Positions 34,080 through 42,793 of a DNA stretch of 64,000 nucleotides are shown piece by piece. This stretch comes from CAIYZT01 sp947461435. Lineage in GTDB: Bacteria > Pseudomonadota > Alphaproteobacteria > Rhodobacterales > Rhodobacteraceae. A model generated the notes under the pieces. That model searched no databases, had not been told where the DNA came from, and was given only the letters and a program-made list of their open reading frames with translations. Location of the stretch: NCBI GenBank assembly GCA_965284435.1, contig OZ260083.1:3410001-3474000 (forward strand), in the 5' to 3' direction. The first letter of the stretch is position 1, and the number at the start of each line of letters is the position of its first letter. Both the position numbers and the translations under genes were made by a program.

Positions 34080-34473
34080 CATTTTACACCCCAAACATTG
34101 GAAACCCGCCCGCGGATACGCAAACGGCGTGGCGGCCACCGGCCGGATGGTCTTTACCGGCGGCATCATCGGCTGGAACGCCGATCAAGAGTTTGAAACG
34201 GATGATTTCGTGGGCCAGGCCGCGCAGGCCCTGCGCTCCATCGTCGAGATTCTGGCCGAAGCCGGCGCGCAGCCGCAAGACCTTGTCCGCCTGACATGGT
34301 ATGTCACCGACAAGCGTGACTATCTGGGCAACCTCAAGGCGCTGGGCACCGCCTACAAAGAGATCCTCGGCCGCCATTACCCGGCCATGGCGCTGGTGCA
34401 GGTTGTGGCCCTTGTCGAAGACCGCGCCAAGGTGGAAATCGAAGCCACCGCTGTCATCGCGCAGGTCGCGTGA
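34069..34473 (+). CDS. RidA/YjgF-family enamine/imine deaminase
   Basis: A 134-residue RidA-family protein. VFTGGIIGWNADQ and the C-terminal VKVEIEAT-like block (residues DRAKVEIEATAVIA) match the family; RidA enzymes hydrolyse enamines or imines to ketone plus ammonia. The 2-amino-5-oxocyclohexene-carboxyl-CoA made by the first enzyme of this operon is an enamine, so RidA is a good candidate for removing the ring amino group. This is inference from chemistry and context. Overlaps both neighbouring genes. Confidence 0.85.
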   Translation: MPHDILHPKHWKPARGYANGVAATGRMVFTGGIIGWNADQEFETDDFVGQAAQALRSIVEILAEAGAQPQDLVRLTWYVTDKRDYLGNLKALGTAYKEILGRHYPAMALVQVVALVEDRAKVEIEATAVIAQVA

Positions 34474-36086
34474 TGCTTGGCCCCTCTGCCCATACCGATA
34501 CCTTCACCCGCGATCGGCTGCCCCCCGCCGATCAGCTTCCGACCTTTGTGATGGGGGATTTCATCTATCCCGATCATCTGAACGCCGCCGTCGAACTGAC
34601 CGACCGCATGGTCGACAAGGGCTTTGGCGACAACACGGCCCTGATCGGCAACGGGCGAACGCGCACCTACAAGGAACTGACCGATTGGTCGAACCGCATC
34701 GCCCATGCCTTGGTCGAAAGCTATGGCGTCAAACCGGGCAACCGGGTCTTGATCCGCTCGGCCAACAATCCGGCCATGGTCGCCTGCTGGCTGGCTGCCA
34801 CAAAGGCGGGCGCGGTGGTGGTCAACACCATGCCCATGCTACGCGCCGCAGAACTGGGCCAGATCGTCGACAAGGCGGAAATCGCTCTGGCCCTCTGCGA
34901 CACCCGCTTGATGGAAGATCTCGTCACCTGCGCCGCATCCTCGCGGTTCTTGAAAACCGTTGTGGGCTTTGACGGCACAGCCAACCACGATGCCGAGCTT
35001 GACCGCGTGGCCCTGTCCAAACCCGTGCGCTTTGACGCGGTTCAAACCGGGCGCGATGATGTGGCGCTGCTGGGCTTCACCTCGGGCACCACGGGCGCGC
35101 CAAAAGCCACGATGCATTTTCACCGCGATCTGATGATCATCGCCGATGGCTATGCGCGCGAGGTGCTGAACGTCACCCCGCAAGATATTTTCGTCGGCTC
35201 GCCGCCTTTGGCCTTCACCTTCGGATTGGGCGGCTTGGCCATCTTCCCCCTGCGCTTTGGCGCCGCCGCCGCGCTTTTGGAACAGGCCACGCCCCCCAAT
35301 ATGATCGAGATCATCCAGACCTACCGCGCGACGATCTGTTTCACCGCCCCCACCGCTTACCGCGTCATGCTCAAGGCCATGGCCGAGGGGGCCGATCTGT
35401 CGTCGCTGCGGGCGGCGGTTTCAGCAGGCGAAACCCTGCCCGCCCCCGTCTACGAAGAATGGATCGCCAAGACCGGCAAACCCATGCTGGACGGCATCGG
35501 TGCCACCGAAATGCTGCATATCTTCGTGACCAATCGCTTTGGCGACCATGCCCCGGCCAGCACCGGGCGCCCCGTCGCCGGATACGAAGCGCGCATCGTT
35601 GATGAGGCGATGGCCGAACTGCCGCGCGGGCAGGTGGGCCGGCTCGCCGTGCGCGGCCCCACCGGCTGCCGCTATCTGGCCGATGATCGCCAACGCGCCT
35701 ATGTCCGCGAGGGATGGAACCTGACCGGCGACAGCTTTTGGCAAGACGCCGAGGGCCTCTTTCACTTTGCCGCCCGCTCGGACGACATGATCATCTCATC
35801 AGGGTACAACATCGCCGGGCCCGAGGTTGAAGCCGCCCTTCTGGCCCATCCCGCCGTGCACGAATGCGCCGTCGTCGGCGCGCCCGACGAAGAACGCGGC
35901 ATGCTGGTTGAGGCGCACGTCGTCCTCGCCCCCGGCCACAGCCCCTCGGACGATCTGATCAAATCGCTGCAATCGCACGTGAAGGCCACCATCGCCCCCT
36001 ATAAATACCCCCGCCGCGTGATCTTCACAGAGGCTTTGCCAAAAACGCAGACAGGAAAGATTCAACGATTCCGGCTGAAGGGGTAG
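34470..36086 (+). CDS. Aryl-CoA ligase, probably 2-aminobenzoate-CoA ligase
   Basis: A 538-residue AMP-forming acyl-CoA synthetase of the benzoate-CoA-ligase group. It has the P-loop FTSGTTGAPKATMHFH (about 196-211), GIGATEMLHIF (about 338), TGDSFWQDAEG (about 416), SGYNIAGPEVE and the catalytic C-terminal LPKTQTGKIQRF. Activates an aryl acid with ATP and CoA. Because the operon starts with a 2-aminobenzoyl-CoA-specific flavoenzyme, anthranilate is the likely substrate; benzoate or salicylate cannot be excluded. Last gene of the operon; a small GC hairpin (36089-36103) follows its stop. Confidence 0.85.
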   Translation: MMLGPSAHTDTFTRDRLPPADQLPTFVMGDFIYPDHLNAAVELTDRMVDKGFGDNTALIGNGRTRTYKELTDWSNRIAHALVESYGVKPGNRVLIRSANNPAMVACWLAATKAGAVVVNTMPMLRAAELGQIVDKAEIALALCDTRLMEDLVTCAASSRFLKTVVGFDGTANHDAELDRVALSKPVRFDAVQTGRDDVALLGFTSGTTGAPKATMHFHRDLMIIADGYAREVLNVTPQDIFVGSPPLAFTFGLGGLAIFPLRFGAAAALLEQATPPNMIEIIQTYRATICFTAPTAYRVMLKAMAEGADLSSLRAAVSAGETLPAPVYEEWIAKTGKPMLDGIGATEMLHIFVTNRFGDHAPASTGRPVAGYEARIVDEAMAELPRGQVGRLAVRGPTGCRYLADDRQRAYVREGWNLTGDSFWQDAEGLFHFAARSDDMIISSGYNIAGPEVEAALLAHPAVHECAVVGAPDEERGMLVEAHVVLAPGHSPSDDLIKSLQSHVKATIAPYKYPRRVIFTEALPKTQTGKIQRFRLKG

Positions 36087-36160
36087 AGCGCGGGTTTTCC
36101 GCGAATGATCGGCGACTTTGCGGACGGAGGGGACACTCAAGCCCGCGTGAGCCATCTGAA

Positions 36161-36964
36161 TCAATCCTCAAACTTCTGCGCATCCATCGTTTTGATGAAA
36201 CGTAGCAGGGCGGTCACGCTATCATAGATGAACTTCGCTTCATCCATCGGGACAAGGGTTTCGTTGTCGTGAGCAAGGGACTTGTTGTTCCGAATGTCGT
36301 TCATCGACTCGAAAGTGGAAATGGAACTCTTGATGATGCGGTCCGACATTTCCGTGAGGTTTCGTGATGCTTTCAGCGCCTTGGCATATTTCCCCACTCT
36401 GGCGTGCAGGGCGTCATTTTCGCCGCAGGGCTCGCCCCCGTGTTTGACTACCAACGACGCGAAGCGCTTCATGCAATACGTATGCAGTCGGTCCAATCCA
36501 GCATTTGGACGGCCAGCGTCCAAATCTCTACGGATCGCAGCGACTAATTCTTGAAGGGTTTTATTTGCCTCGAATGCTTCGATTCCCGTTGAATCAATTG
36601 CGTGTTCTTCCCCTTCGAACTTGCCAACTATCTTGAAATAGACTTCTCTCAAACGATCCTCGCGCGGCCCGCTGCTGCCCAGGATGTTGTTATCTCGGTA
36701 CTCCCAGAGCGCACGCAGCGCACGAGCGACAAGGTGAGGTTGCGCTCGTGCTATAAATGACCGCAGGCGCTTGGCTTTCGACGTGCCATAGGCTGAAAAC
36801 AACCACGATCCGGGCGGGGCGTCAGGATCGACACCGACCTCTGTGCAAAAGAAATCCCCAAAAGTGCGGTCTGAAAGATCTAGGACGTAGCCCGACTGCA
36901 TATTAAGCGCTTCTTCGAACACGGCGCGGTCAAGTCGCGTGATAAGCATTTCGTAACTCTGCAT
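36161..36964 (-). CDS. Abortive-infection-like protein (Abi C-terminal domain)
   Basis: A 267-residue soluble protein whose C-terminal part (about 190-260), with SMNDIRNNKSLAHDNETLV and a following helix, resembles the Abi_C domain of phage-resistance proteins. The N-terminal part is unassigned. Base composition is clearly less GC-rich than the genes on both sides and the codon usage differs, suggesting transfer. It stands alone, with no visible methylase, nuclease or toxin partner. GAGGAG lies directly before the ATG. Alternative: a hypothetical RNA- or nucleotide-binding protein with a similar helical domain. Confidence 0.55.
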   Translation of the reverse strand: MQSYEMLITRLDRAVFEEALNMQSGYVLDLSDRTFGDFFCTEVGVDPDAPPGSWLFSAYGTSKAKRLRSFIARAQPHLVARALRALWEYRDNNILGSSGPREDRLREVYFKIVGKFEGEEHAIDSTGIEAFEANKTLQELVAAIRRDLDAGRPNAGLDRLHTYCMKRFASLVVKHGGEPCGENDALHARVGKYAKALKASRNLTEMSDRIIKSSISTFESMNDIRNNKSLAHDNETLVPMDEAKFIYDSVTALLRFIKTMDAQKFED

Positions 36965-37278
36965 CTCCTCAATGCCCTTTCCTCTTGGCCATTTGGACCG
37001 CAGTATTGCCAGCTACGAGCGACTATGCCAGCGGCAGTTGCATCTAGCTTGACCGTCCGCTCATGGCTCAAAGCCGTCATCGAAACATACCAGTTCACTC
37101 GACCCAAGACGTGTCCATTCGTCCCCAAAATTCCTCAAGCAGTGAATGGACCTAAGTCGAAGATTGGGCAGATTGCTCCCTGACCCAACTCCGCCCGCAA
37201 TGCCCGCCAGCGGCGGCCAAATCCTAAGATTTGGTAAAATTCCAAACTCAAGTCCCTGATAAACAAGGGTTAAAATAA
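36965..37278. other. AT-richer intergenic stretch, no gene seen
   Basis: About 310 bases between the Abi-like gene and the epimerase terminator. Short open frames here show no recognisable protein. One stem-loop, CCAAATC-CTAA-GATTTGG, is at 37217-37234. The composition matches the Abi-like gene, so the stretch probably arrived with it and holds its promoter. Confidence 0.5.
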
Positions 37279-37295
37279 TGTCCCGACTCGGGACA
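37279..37295 (-). terminator. Intrinsic terminator after the epimerase gene
   Basis: TGTCCCGACTCGGGACA is an 8-bp inverted repeat with a single central base, 8 bases past the leftward stop codon. Read leftward it is followed by TTATTTTAA, as expected of an intrinsic terminator. Confidence 0.65.
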
Positions 37296-37303
37296 TCCCC
37301 CAA

Positions 37304-38317
37304 TCAACGGCCGTAATAATCCCGGTACCAGGCCACAAACCGCCCCACCCCCTCGCGAATGTCCGTCTGCGGCCGATAGCCCGTCAGCGCCTCCAGCAGC
37401 CCCGCGTCGGCCCAGGTCGCCGGAACGTCCCCCCGCTGCATGGGCATCATATTCCGGATCGCCTTTTGCCCCAAAGCCTCCTCGATCGCGTCGACAAAAT
37501 CCAAAAGCCGCACTTTTTGGGAATTGCCGATATTCACCACCCTCCACGGCGCGCTGGGTGACAGGCTGTCCCCCGCGATCGCCTCGCCGCGCCCCTCAAC
37601 CAACGCCGGCGCCGCCGGGATCAACAGGGAAATCGCGCGCACCAGATCGTCAATATAAGTGAAATCACGGAACATCTCGCCATGATTGTAGATCTCGATG
37701 GCGCGCTCTTCCAAGATCGCCTCCACGAATTTGAACAGCGCCAGATCTGGCCGCCCCCAAGGGCCATAGACCGTGAAGAACCGAAACATGGTCGTCGGAA
37801 TCTTCCACAGATGCGCATAGGCGTGCCCCATGCTTTCCGTTGCCTTCTTGGTCGCCGCATAGATCGTCAGCGGATGGTCCGCCTGATCCGTCTCGGCAAA
37901 GGGCATCTTCTCGTTCGCGCCGTAGACTGAGGAGGTTGACGCCATCATCAGATGCGCCACCTGATGCCGCCGCGCGGCCTCCATCACCGTGAAGGTGCCG
38001 ATGATATTGCTGTCCAAATAACTGCGCGGTGCCTCCAGCGAGTATCTGACCCCCGCCTGCGCCGCGAGATGGACGATCACCTGCGGCACAAACGCGTCGG
38101 CCGCAGCATCAAAGGCCGCCGTATCCTCAAGCATCCCTTCAACGGCGCGAAACCCGGCGCTTTGCAACAGATCTGCATGGCGGCGCTGTTTTAGCCGCAC
38201 ATCGTAATACGGGGTCATCCCGTCAAATCCCAAAATGTCGTTACCCTCGGCCAGCAGCCGTTTCGCCAGATGATAGCCAATGAATCCGGCCGTTCCTGTG
38301 ATGAGAATTCGGGTCAT
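37304..38317 (-). CDS. UDP-glucuronate 4-epimerase-like NAD-dependent epimerase
   Basis: A 337-residue extended SDR. The Rossmann motif is TGTAGFIGYHLAKRL (about 7-21); the catalytic Tyr-x3-Lys is YAATK (about 153-157) with the serine in STSSVYG. The segments YYDVRLKQRR and FFTVYGPWGRPDLALFKF are characteristic of the LpsL/GalA-supplying UDP-glucuronate epimerases, which make UDP-galacturonate for cell-surface polysaccharide. A single gene between the AT-rich patch and cobF; an intrinsic terminator follows it. Confidence 0.82.
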   Translation of the reverse strand: MTRILITGTAGFIGYHLAKRLLAEGNDILGFDGMTPYYDVRLKQRRHADLLQSAGFRAVEGMLEDTAAFDAAADAFVPQVIVHLAAQAGVRYSLEAPRSYLDSNIIGTFTVMEAARRHQVAHLMMASTSSVYGANEKMPFAETDQADHPLTIYAATKKATESMGHAYAHLWKIPTTMFRFFTVYGPWGRPDLALFKFVEAILEERAIEIYNHGEMFRDFTYIDDLVRAISLLIPAAPALVEGRGEAIAGDSLSPSAPWRVVNIGNSQKVRLLDFVDAIEEALGQKAIRNMMPMQRGDVPATWADAGLLEALTGYRPQTDIREGVGRFVAWYRDYYGR

Positions 38318-38386
38318 GCTCGCCCTCTGGTTGACATCTAGGTCGATAGGTGCCCCGCAAAACTGTCAGGCGCAAGGGCCGTCTTT

Positions 38387-39136
38387 TTATAACATCCCCG
38401 CGCGGCGGCGCAGCAGATAGATATCCATGATCCACCCATGGCGCGCGCGCGCCTCGGCGCGGACCGCGATGATCTGCGCGGCCACCCGGTTCAGCGGCCC
38501 TGAGATCAGAATTTCTTCTGGCATCCCCACATAGGCCGCCCACCAGATATCGATGCCTTCGGCCGAGAGGTGCTGAAACGAACAGGCGCCGTCCAGCATC
38601 ACAACCATGCTGTCGGGCAGGGACGCGGGCCAGGCGTGATCGCGCAGTTGCCGCCCGGTGGTGATCAACACCGGTTCGGCCACTTCGTTCAACGCGATGG
38701 CATGGGCCGCGCACAGCGCCTGAATCGAGGTGATTCCCGGCACCACACGCACGCGCACCTTTGGCAGACGCGCCGCGATACGCAGCGTGCTATCGTACAG
38801 CATGGGATCGCCCCAAACCATCAGCGCCACGCGGGTCTTTGGCCCCTCATGCGCCGCCAGCGCCGCACGCCATTGGTCCGCGATGGCATCGTGCCAGTCT
38901 GACACGCCCTTGGCATAGCCCCCTGACGCATCGCGCGTGGGCATGTCAAATTCGGCCACAGGAACGGCATGGGTCAGAACACGCGACAAGATCAACAGGC
39001 GCACTTCGGCCAGATCGGATTTTTCGGGGCCCTTGCGGGGAATCAAGATCAGATCGCTGGTGTTCAGCGCCGCCGCCGCCTGCGCCGTCAGATGGTCGGG
39101 GTTGCCCGTGCCGATGCCGATCAAGCAAAGTTCCAT
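38387..39136 (-). CDS. cobF: Precorrin-6A synthase (deacetylating)
   Basis: SAM-dependent methyltransferase of the aerobic B12 pathway that methylates C1 of precorrin-5 and releases acetate. 249 residues, with the methylase GIGTGNPDHLT near the N-terminus and MVWGDPMLYDST, VVPGITSIQALCAAH further on, as in CobF. The ATG at 39136 was chosen (GGGGA four bases upstream); a GTG at 39157 would overlap cbtA. Third gene after the B12 riboswitch, behind cbtB and cbtA. Its presence marks the oxygen-dependent route. Confidence 0.9.
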   Translation of the reverse strand: MELCLIGIGTGNPDHLTAQAAAALNTSDLILIPRKGPEKSDLAEVRLLILSRVLTHAVPVAEFDMPTRDASGGYAKGVSDWHDAIADQWRAALAAHEGPKTRVALMVWGDPMLYDSTLRIAARLPKVRVRVVPGITSIQALCAAHAIALNEVAEPVLITTGRQLRDHAWPASLPDSMVVMLDGACSFQHLSAEGIDIWWAAYVGMPEEILISGPLNRVAAQIIAVRAEARARHGWIMDIYLLRRRAGML

Positions 39137-39153
39137 GGGTTCCCCGATGCCCG

Positions 39154-39933
39154 TCACGACCGGGCACCTTCACGCGCCCAGACCGCCCCGGCAAACCAAC
39201 CCAAACAGGCCCAAACGACCATGGCCGTTCCCAAGACGCGGGCAGCAAAGATGGCGCCCACTTCCGTTGGGGCCAGACCGAAATATCCTTCGCCCTGCGG
39301 TGCGCCGATGACATGGGGCAGCGCCAAAAGCGCGGCCGCCAAGGGCAATGCAATCCAGTGCCGCCCATAGGCCAACAGGGCAAGTCCGGTTCCCGTGCAG
39401 GCCACGGTCGCCCACCACCAGATCTGGCGCAGGTCAAGTTTGGCCGCAATGGTGCCCGGCAATTCCGGGGCAAGGCCCAGCGCCGGGGACAGGTGGAACA
39501 CGGCAAAGCCCGCGATGCCCCATAAGATCCCTTCCGTTGGACCGATCTTGCGCCCAAAAGCCTCGGCAATGCCGAACCCGGCCACCAACAGGAACCCATA
39601 AGAGACATACAAGATCACCATGAATACCACGGTCAGGGCATTGCGCGTGGCTGCAGACCCTTGGGCGGCCGCGCCGTGATCGTGGTCATGCCCGTCGGCC
39701 GCCGTCTCTGGGGCCTTTGGGTCTTCGGCTGCGGGGTCTGCGGTGGTGGGCGCGGCTTCGTGGCTGTGTTCACCCTCTTTGGTGCCAGATCCACCAAAGT
39801 GAATCAAAGCCCCGGTTTCATATTGCTCGCCCAGTAAAATGAACTTTTGGACAAACGCGAAATGCAGCAGGGCTGCGATAAGCCCCGCTGCAATGCCAGC
39901 GATCAGCGCGCTGGCGAGCATGCGTTGAAACAT
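39154..39933 (-). CDS. cbtA: Cobalt transporter subunit CbtA
   Basis: A 259-residue inner-membrane protein with about five hydrophobic segments. Family-like blocks are ALIAGIAAGLIAALLHFAFVQ at the N-terminus and GFAVFHLSPALGLAPELPG in the middle. Between the first two helices (about 50-95) is a charged loop with GEHSHE and GHDHDHG, a likely metal-binding segment. CbtA with CbtB is a predicted B12-regulated cobalt uptake system. Start 15 bases after the cbtB stop; both lie behind the riboswitch. Confidence 0.9.
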   Translation of the reverse strand: MFQRMLASALIAGIAAGLIAALLHFAFVQKFILLGEQYETGALIHFGGSGTKEGEHSHEAAPTTADPAAEDPKAPETAADGHDHDHGAAAQGSAATRNALTVVFMVILYVSYGFLLVAGFGIAEAFGRKIGPTEGILWGIAGFAVFHLSPALGLAPELPGTIAAKLDLRQIWWWATVACTGTGLALLAYGRHWIALPLAAALLALPHVIGAPQGEGYFGLAPTEVGAIFAARVLGTAMVVWACLGWFAGAVWAREGARS

Positions 39934-39948
39934 GAATCTGTCAGAAAA

Positions 39949-40125
39949 TCAGTGGCAGGGGAACCCGGTCGCATGACGAACGTCATGGGCCGCGTCATGC
40001 AAGGTGGCCGATTGTGCGTGGCCGGCAAGGAACAGCATCGTGCCGCCCAAGACTGCGGCAAACAGGGCCGACAGAATCAAGGATTGCGCTTTGGTCCCGG
40101 CAAGGGTTTTGGTCTGCGTGGTCAT
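39949..40125 (-). CDS. cbtB: Cobalt transporter subunit CbtB
   Basis: A 58-residue protein with one membrane helix (about 15-37) and the C-terminal signature HDxRHATGFPCH that defines CbtB; the histidines and cysteine are likely cobalt ligands. The ribosome-binding region is GGGAGAGAAG just before the ATG. It is the first gene after the B12 riboswitch, which would shut down cobalt import when cobalamin is plentiful. Confidence 0.92.
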   Translation of the reverse strand: MTTQTKTLAGTKAQSLILSALFAAVLGGTMLFLAGHAQSATLHDAAHDVRHATGFPCH

Positions 40126-40169
40126 TCTTCTCTCCCAACCGTCACACCCGACGGTGTTGATGTTACGTC

Positions 40170-40365
40170 ACGCGAGGCCGGTCTCCTGGCTGCGGGTCAC
40201 GCGCGGTGTTCGCCTTCCCAAACCCTGACGGGTCCAGTGGCCTGATGAACACCCGCTCGCCGCTTACAGTCGCGGGGGCGGCTGGGATTAAAGCCCCCAA
40301 TTGGGTCGGCCCGTCCCATTCCCGTTTGAGCCTTTCCACTTTGCGTGGGTCAGGCACCTTGCCCC
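40170..40365 (-). promoter_or_regulatory. Cobalamin riboswitch controlling cbtB-cbtA-cobF
   Basis: On the minus strand the stretch contains GCCCCCGCGACTGTAAGCGG-like core sequence (about 40261-40283), GCCACTGG (about 40235-40242) and a good B12 box, AGCCAGGAGACCGGCC (about 40177-40192), in the order expected for an adenosylcobalamin riboswitch. It lies about 45 bases before the cbtB start. The ends are approximate. Confidence 0.9.
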
Positions 40366-40446
40366 TTCGTTCTTTCCTAAGGCGTCCCTGCGGTCAAGTC
40401 TGAATCCGGCATGTTTTGGTCAAAGCCGACGCGCGTGTCGGCAATG

Positions 40447-40764
40447 TTACCCCGGGATCCGCGCGATGGCCTTGGTGCGCAGCGCCCCCATGAACCGCGC
40501 ATCCGCAAAGGTGCCATCGCAAGAGGAATGGTAGGCCGCGGCAAAGGTCAAAAGGTCCGGCAGATCGGCGGGGGTCAGATCACCGAACAGATAAGCCACT
40601 TTACCGGGCGCGCGAAAAGACAGCGTTGATGGGCGGGTACAGCCAGACATGCACTCGGTACCGTCGACACGCGCTGGCAGACCTGCCTGCGCCAAGGCAG
40701 ACGACAAGACATCTGCGAAATCTGCCCGCCCCAGGGCGCAACTTTGGCACAGGGTGATGTTCAT
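40447..40764 (-). CDS. DUF1636 family putative metal-binding protein (copy 1)
   Basis: A 105-residue protein with cysteine pairs CQSC (about 7-10) and CMSGC (about 38-42) and the C-terminal block KAIARIPG that is shared with the copy at 53456-53830. DUF1636 proteins resemble thioredoxin-fold 2Fe-2S ferredoxins and often occur in cobalamin loci; their function is unknown. The start overlaps the cobA stop (ATGA), so it ends the cobL-to-cobA operon, right before the riboswitch of the next unit. Confidence 0.8.
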   Translation of the reverse strand: MNITLCQSCALGRADFADVLSSALAQAGLPARVDGTECMSGCTRPSTLSFRAPGKVAYLFGDLTPADLPDLLTFAAAYHSSCDGTFADARFMGALRTKAIARIPG

Positions 40765-41486
40765 GGCTGCCCCCCGGCCAACGGTCCATACAAGATCAAG
40801 GCGGGTTCGGGGCTGTCCAGATCGGCCATCCGCGCGGCAAGACCCGATACCGTGTCGCGGACAAGCCGCTGATGCGGATGTCCGACGGCTTCGGCATAAA
40901 GGGCAGGGGTTGTCGGCGGCAATCCGGCCCCAATCAAGGCAGCCGCAAAGGCGGGAAAGCTGCGCTTGCCCATATAGACGACCGTGGTTGCCAAAGGATC
41001 GGCCAAGGCCGCCATGTTCAAGTCTTCGGGCAACTGGCCCGTCACGTCGGCCCCGGTCACAAATTGCACCCGCCGCGCGGTCAATCGCCGCGTCAAGGGA
41101 ATGCCTGCAGCGGCCGCGGCCGCACAGGCGGCCGGCACACCGGGAATGATTTCATAGCCTATTCCCGCGTCTTGCAGGGCCACAATCTCTTCTTCCAAAC
41201 GGCCGAAAATGCCGCTGTCGCCCGATTTCAGCCGCACCACCTTGGCGCCGGTCTGGGCATAATCGACCAACAGGCGGCTGACATGATCCTGCTTTGGGCT
41301 GGGCCGGCCAGCGCGCTTTCCCACGCCAACCAGATCGGCCCCCGGGCGGGCATGGGCCAGAATGGGCCCCGAAGACAGGTCATCGAACAAAACCGCATCG
41401 GCCGCCTTCAGGCGCGCCACCGCCTTCAACGTCAAAAGTTCCGGATCCCCCGGACCGGAGGAGACGAAGCTGACAAATCCGCTCAT
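40761..41486 (-). CDS. cobA: Uroporphyrinogen-III C-methyltransferase
   Basis: A 241-residue SAM enzyme that methylates uroporphyrinogen III at C2 and C7 to precorrin-2. Motifs: VSSGPGDPELLTLKA at the N-terminus, VVRLKSGDSGIFGRLEEE (about 90) and GVPAACAAAAAAGIPLTRR (about 120). The length fits the single-domain CobA rather than the CysG fusion. Overlaps cobB (ATGA) and the DUF1636 gene. Confidence 0.92.
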   Translation of the reverse strand: MSGFVSFVSSGPGDPELLTLKAVARLKAADAVLFDDLSSGPILAHARPGADLVGVGKRAGRPSPKQDHVSRLLVDYAQTGAKVVRLKSGDSGIFGRLEEEIVALQDAGIGYEIIPGVPAACAAAAAAGIPLTRRLTARRVQFVTGADVTGQLPEDLNMAALADPLATTVVYMGKRSFPAFAAALIGAGLPPTTPALYAEAVGHPHQRLVRDTVSGLAARMADLDSPEPALILYGPLAGGQP

Positions 41487-42793
41487 GCCTGTGCCTTTGC
41501 GATCAGATGAAAGAAGGTACCGCTGGCCCGGTCGCGGCGAGATCCTGTTTCGGCCACATGGGTGCCTGTGGCATCCACCACATCGGCAAGGGGCAGGTCA
41601 GGCTGGGCCAGAATCGTGGCATAGTGAAACTCGTGCCCGCGCAGACGTGCGCCCGCCGCAAAGCCCAGCGCATCCGCGCGCAGATTGGCCAATCGATAGC
41701 CCAAATGCATGCGCCGCTTTTCAAAACTGGTTTCAAGCCCCAAAAGCCCCAGCATCTCGTGCCGTTGCCCCTTGGCATCAACCAGCCCCGCCCCCATGGC
41801 CATATAGCCGCCGCATTCGCCATGCACTGGCCGGGTTTGGGCAAACCGCTGCATCGCGGCGCGAAACCGGTCGTTGGAGGCCAACAGACCGGCATGAAGT
41901 TCGGGGTACCCCCCCGGCAGCCAACAGGCGTCGGCACTGTCATCGGGGGCGTCATCGGCCAAGGGCGAAAACGGCAGAATGCTTGCGCCTGCGGCAAGCC
42001 ACTGGTCCACCAGATGCGGATAGGTAAACGAAAATGCGGCATCCTTGGCCAGGGCGATGCGCTGGCCCGGGGGCGTCACAGGGGGTGCAAGACGGGCCAT
42101 CTCTGCCAAAGGCCGGGCAAGCGCGGCAAGACCGTGCAGATCGACATGCGAAGTGATCACTTCGGCGGCCTCGGCGACGAAGGTTTCCAGTTCGGGCAGT
42201 TCTTGCGCCTGCACCAACCCCAGATGGCGTTCCGGCAAGGACAAGGATTTCAGCCGTGGCAAAGCGCCAAAGACGCGCACGCCCGCCTCGTCCATCCCGT
42301 GGCGCACCAGCGCCTCATGTCGCGGGCTGGCGATACGGTTCAAGATCACCCCCGCCACGTCAACCCCGGCACGAAAGCCCATCAGCCCGCGCGCCACAGC
42401 CGCCGCAGTTTGGGCCTGCCCGGCGCAATCCAGCACCACGACCACAGGCCAGCCGGTCAAGGCCGAAAGATCGGCGCTTGATCCGTTGCCCGCCTCGCCC
42501 GGAATCGCGACACCGTCAAACAGCCCCATCGACCCTTCGGCAAGGATCAGATCATTCTGCCCGGCTTGCCCGATCAGGTCGGCGATCTGCGCGGGGCCCA
42601 TGGCCCAGGTGTCCAGATTGACCGATCTGCGGCGCGATGCGGCGGCGTGAAACGCCGGATCAATATAATCGGGCCCGGATTTGAAACACTGAACGCGTCT
42701 GCCCGCATTAACAAAGGCGCGGGCCAGACCCAGCGTCACCGTGGTCTTGCCCGTGCCCGAGGCCGGCGCCGATATGATCAAACCGCCCGTCAT
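41483..42793 (-). CDS. cobB: Hydrogenobyrinic acid a,c-diamide synthase
   Basis: A 436-residue glutamine amidotransferase that amidates the a and c side chains. The N-terminal half has the P-loop SAPASGTGKTTVTLGLA (about 8-24) and FKSGPDYIDPAFH. The C-terminal class I-like glutaminase half has HGECGGYMAMG (Cys at about 327) and GHEFHYAT (His). Acts before cobalt insertion by CobNST in the aerobic route. Four-base overlaps with cobM and cobA. Confidence 0.92.
   Translation of the reverse strand: MTGGLIISAPASGTGKTTVTLGLARAFVNAGRRVQCFKSGPDYIDPAFHAAASRRRSVNLDTWAMGPAQIADLIGQAGQNDLILAEGSMGLFDGVAIPGEAGNGSSADLSALTGWPVVVVLDCAGQAQTAAAVARGLMGFRAGVDVAGVILNRIASPRHEALVRHGMDEAGVRVFGALPRLKSLSLPERHLGLVQAQELPELETFVAEAAEVITSHVDLHGLAALARPLAEMARLAPPVTPPGQRIALAKDAAFSFTYPHLVDQWLAAGASILPFSPLADDAPDDSADACWLPGGYPELHAGLLASNDRFRAAMQRFAQTRPVHGECGGYMAMGAGLVDAKGQRHEMLGLLGLETSFEKRRMHLGYRLANLRADALGFAAGARLRGHEFHYATILAQPDLPLADVVDATGTHVAETGSRRDRASGTFFHLIAKAQA

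Noticed and set aside
40163..40357. A 64-codon open frame on the minus strand before cbtB
   Set aside because: It coincides with the cobalamin riboswitch, whose conserved boxes explain the sequence.
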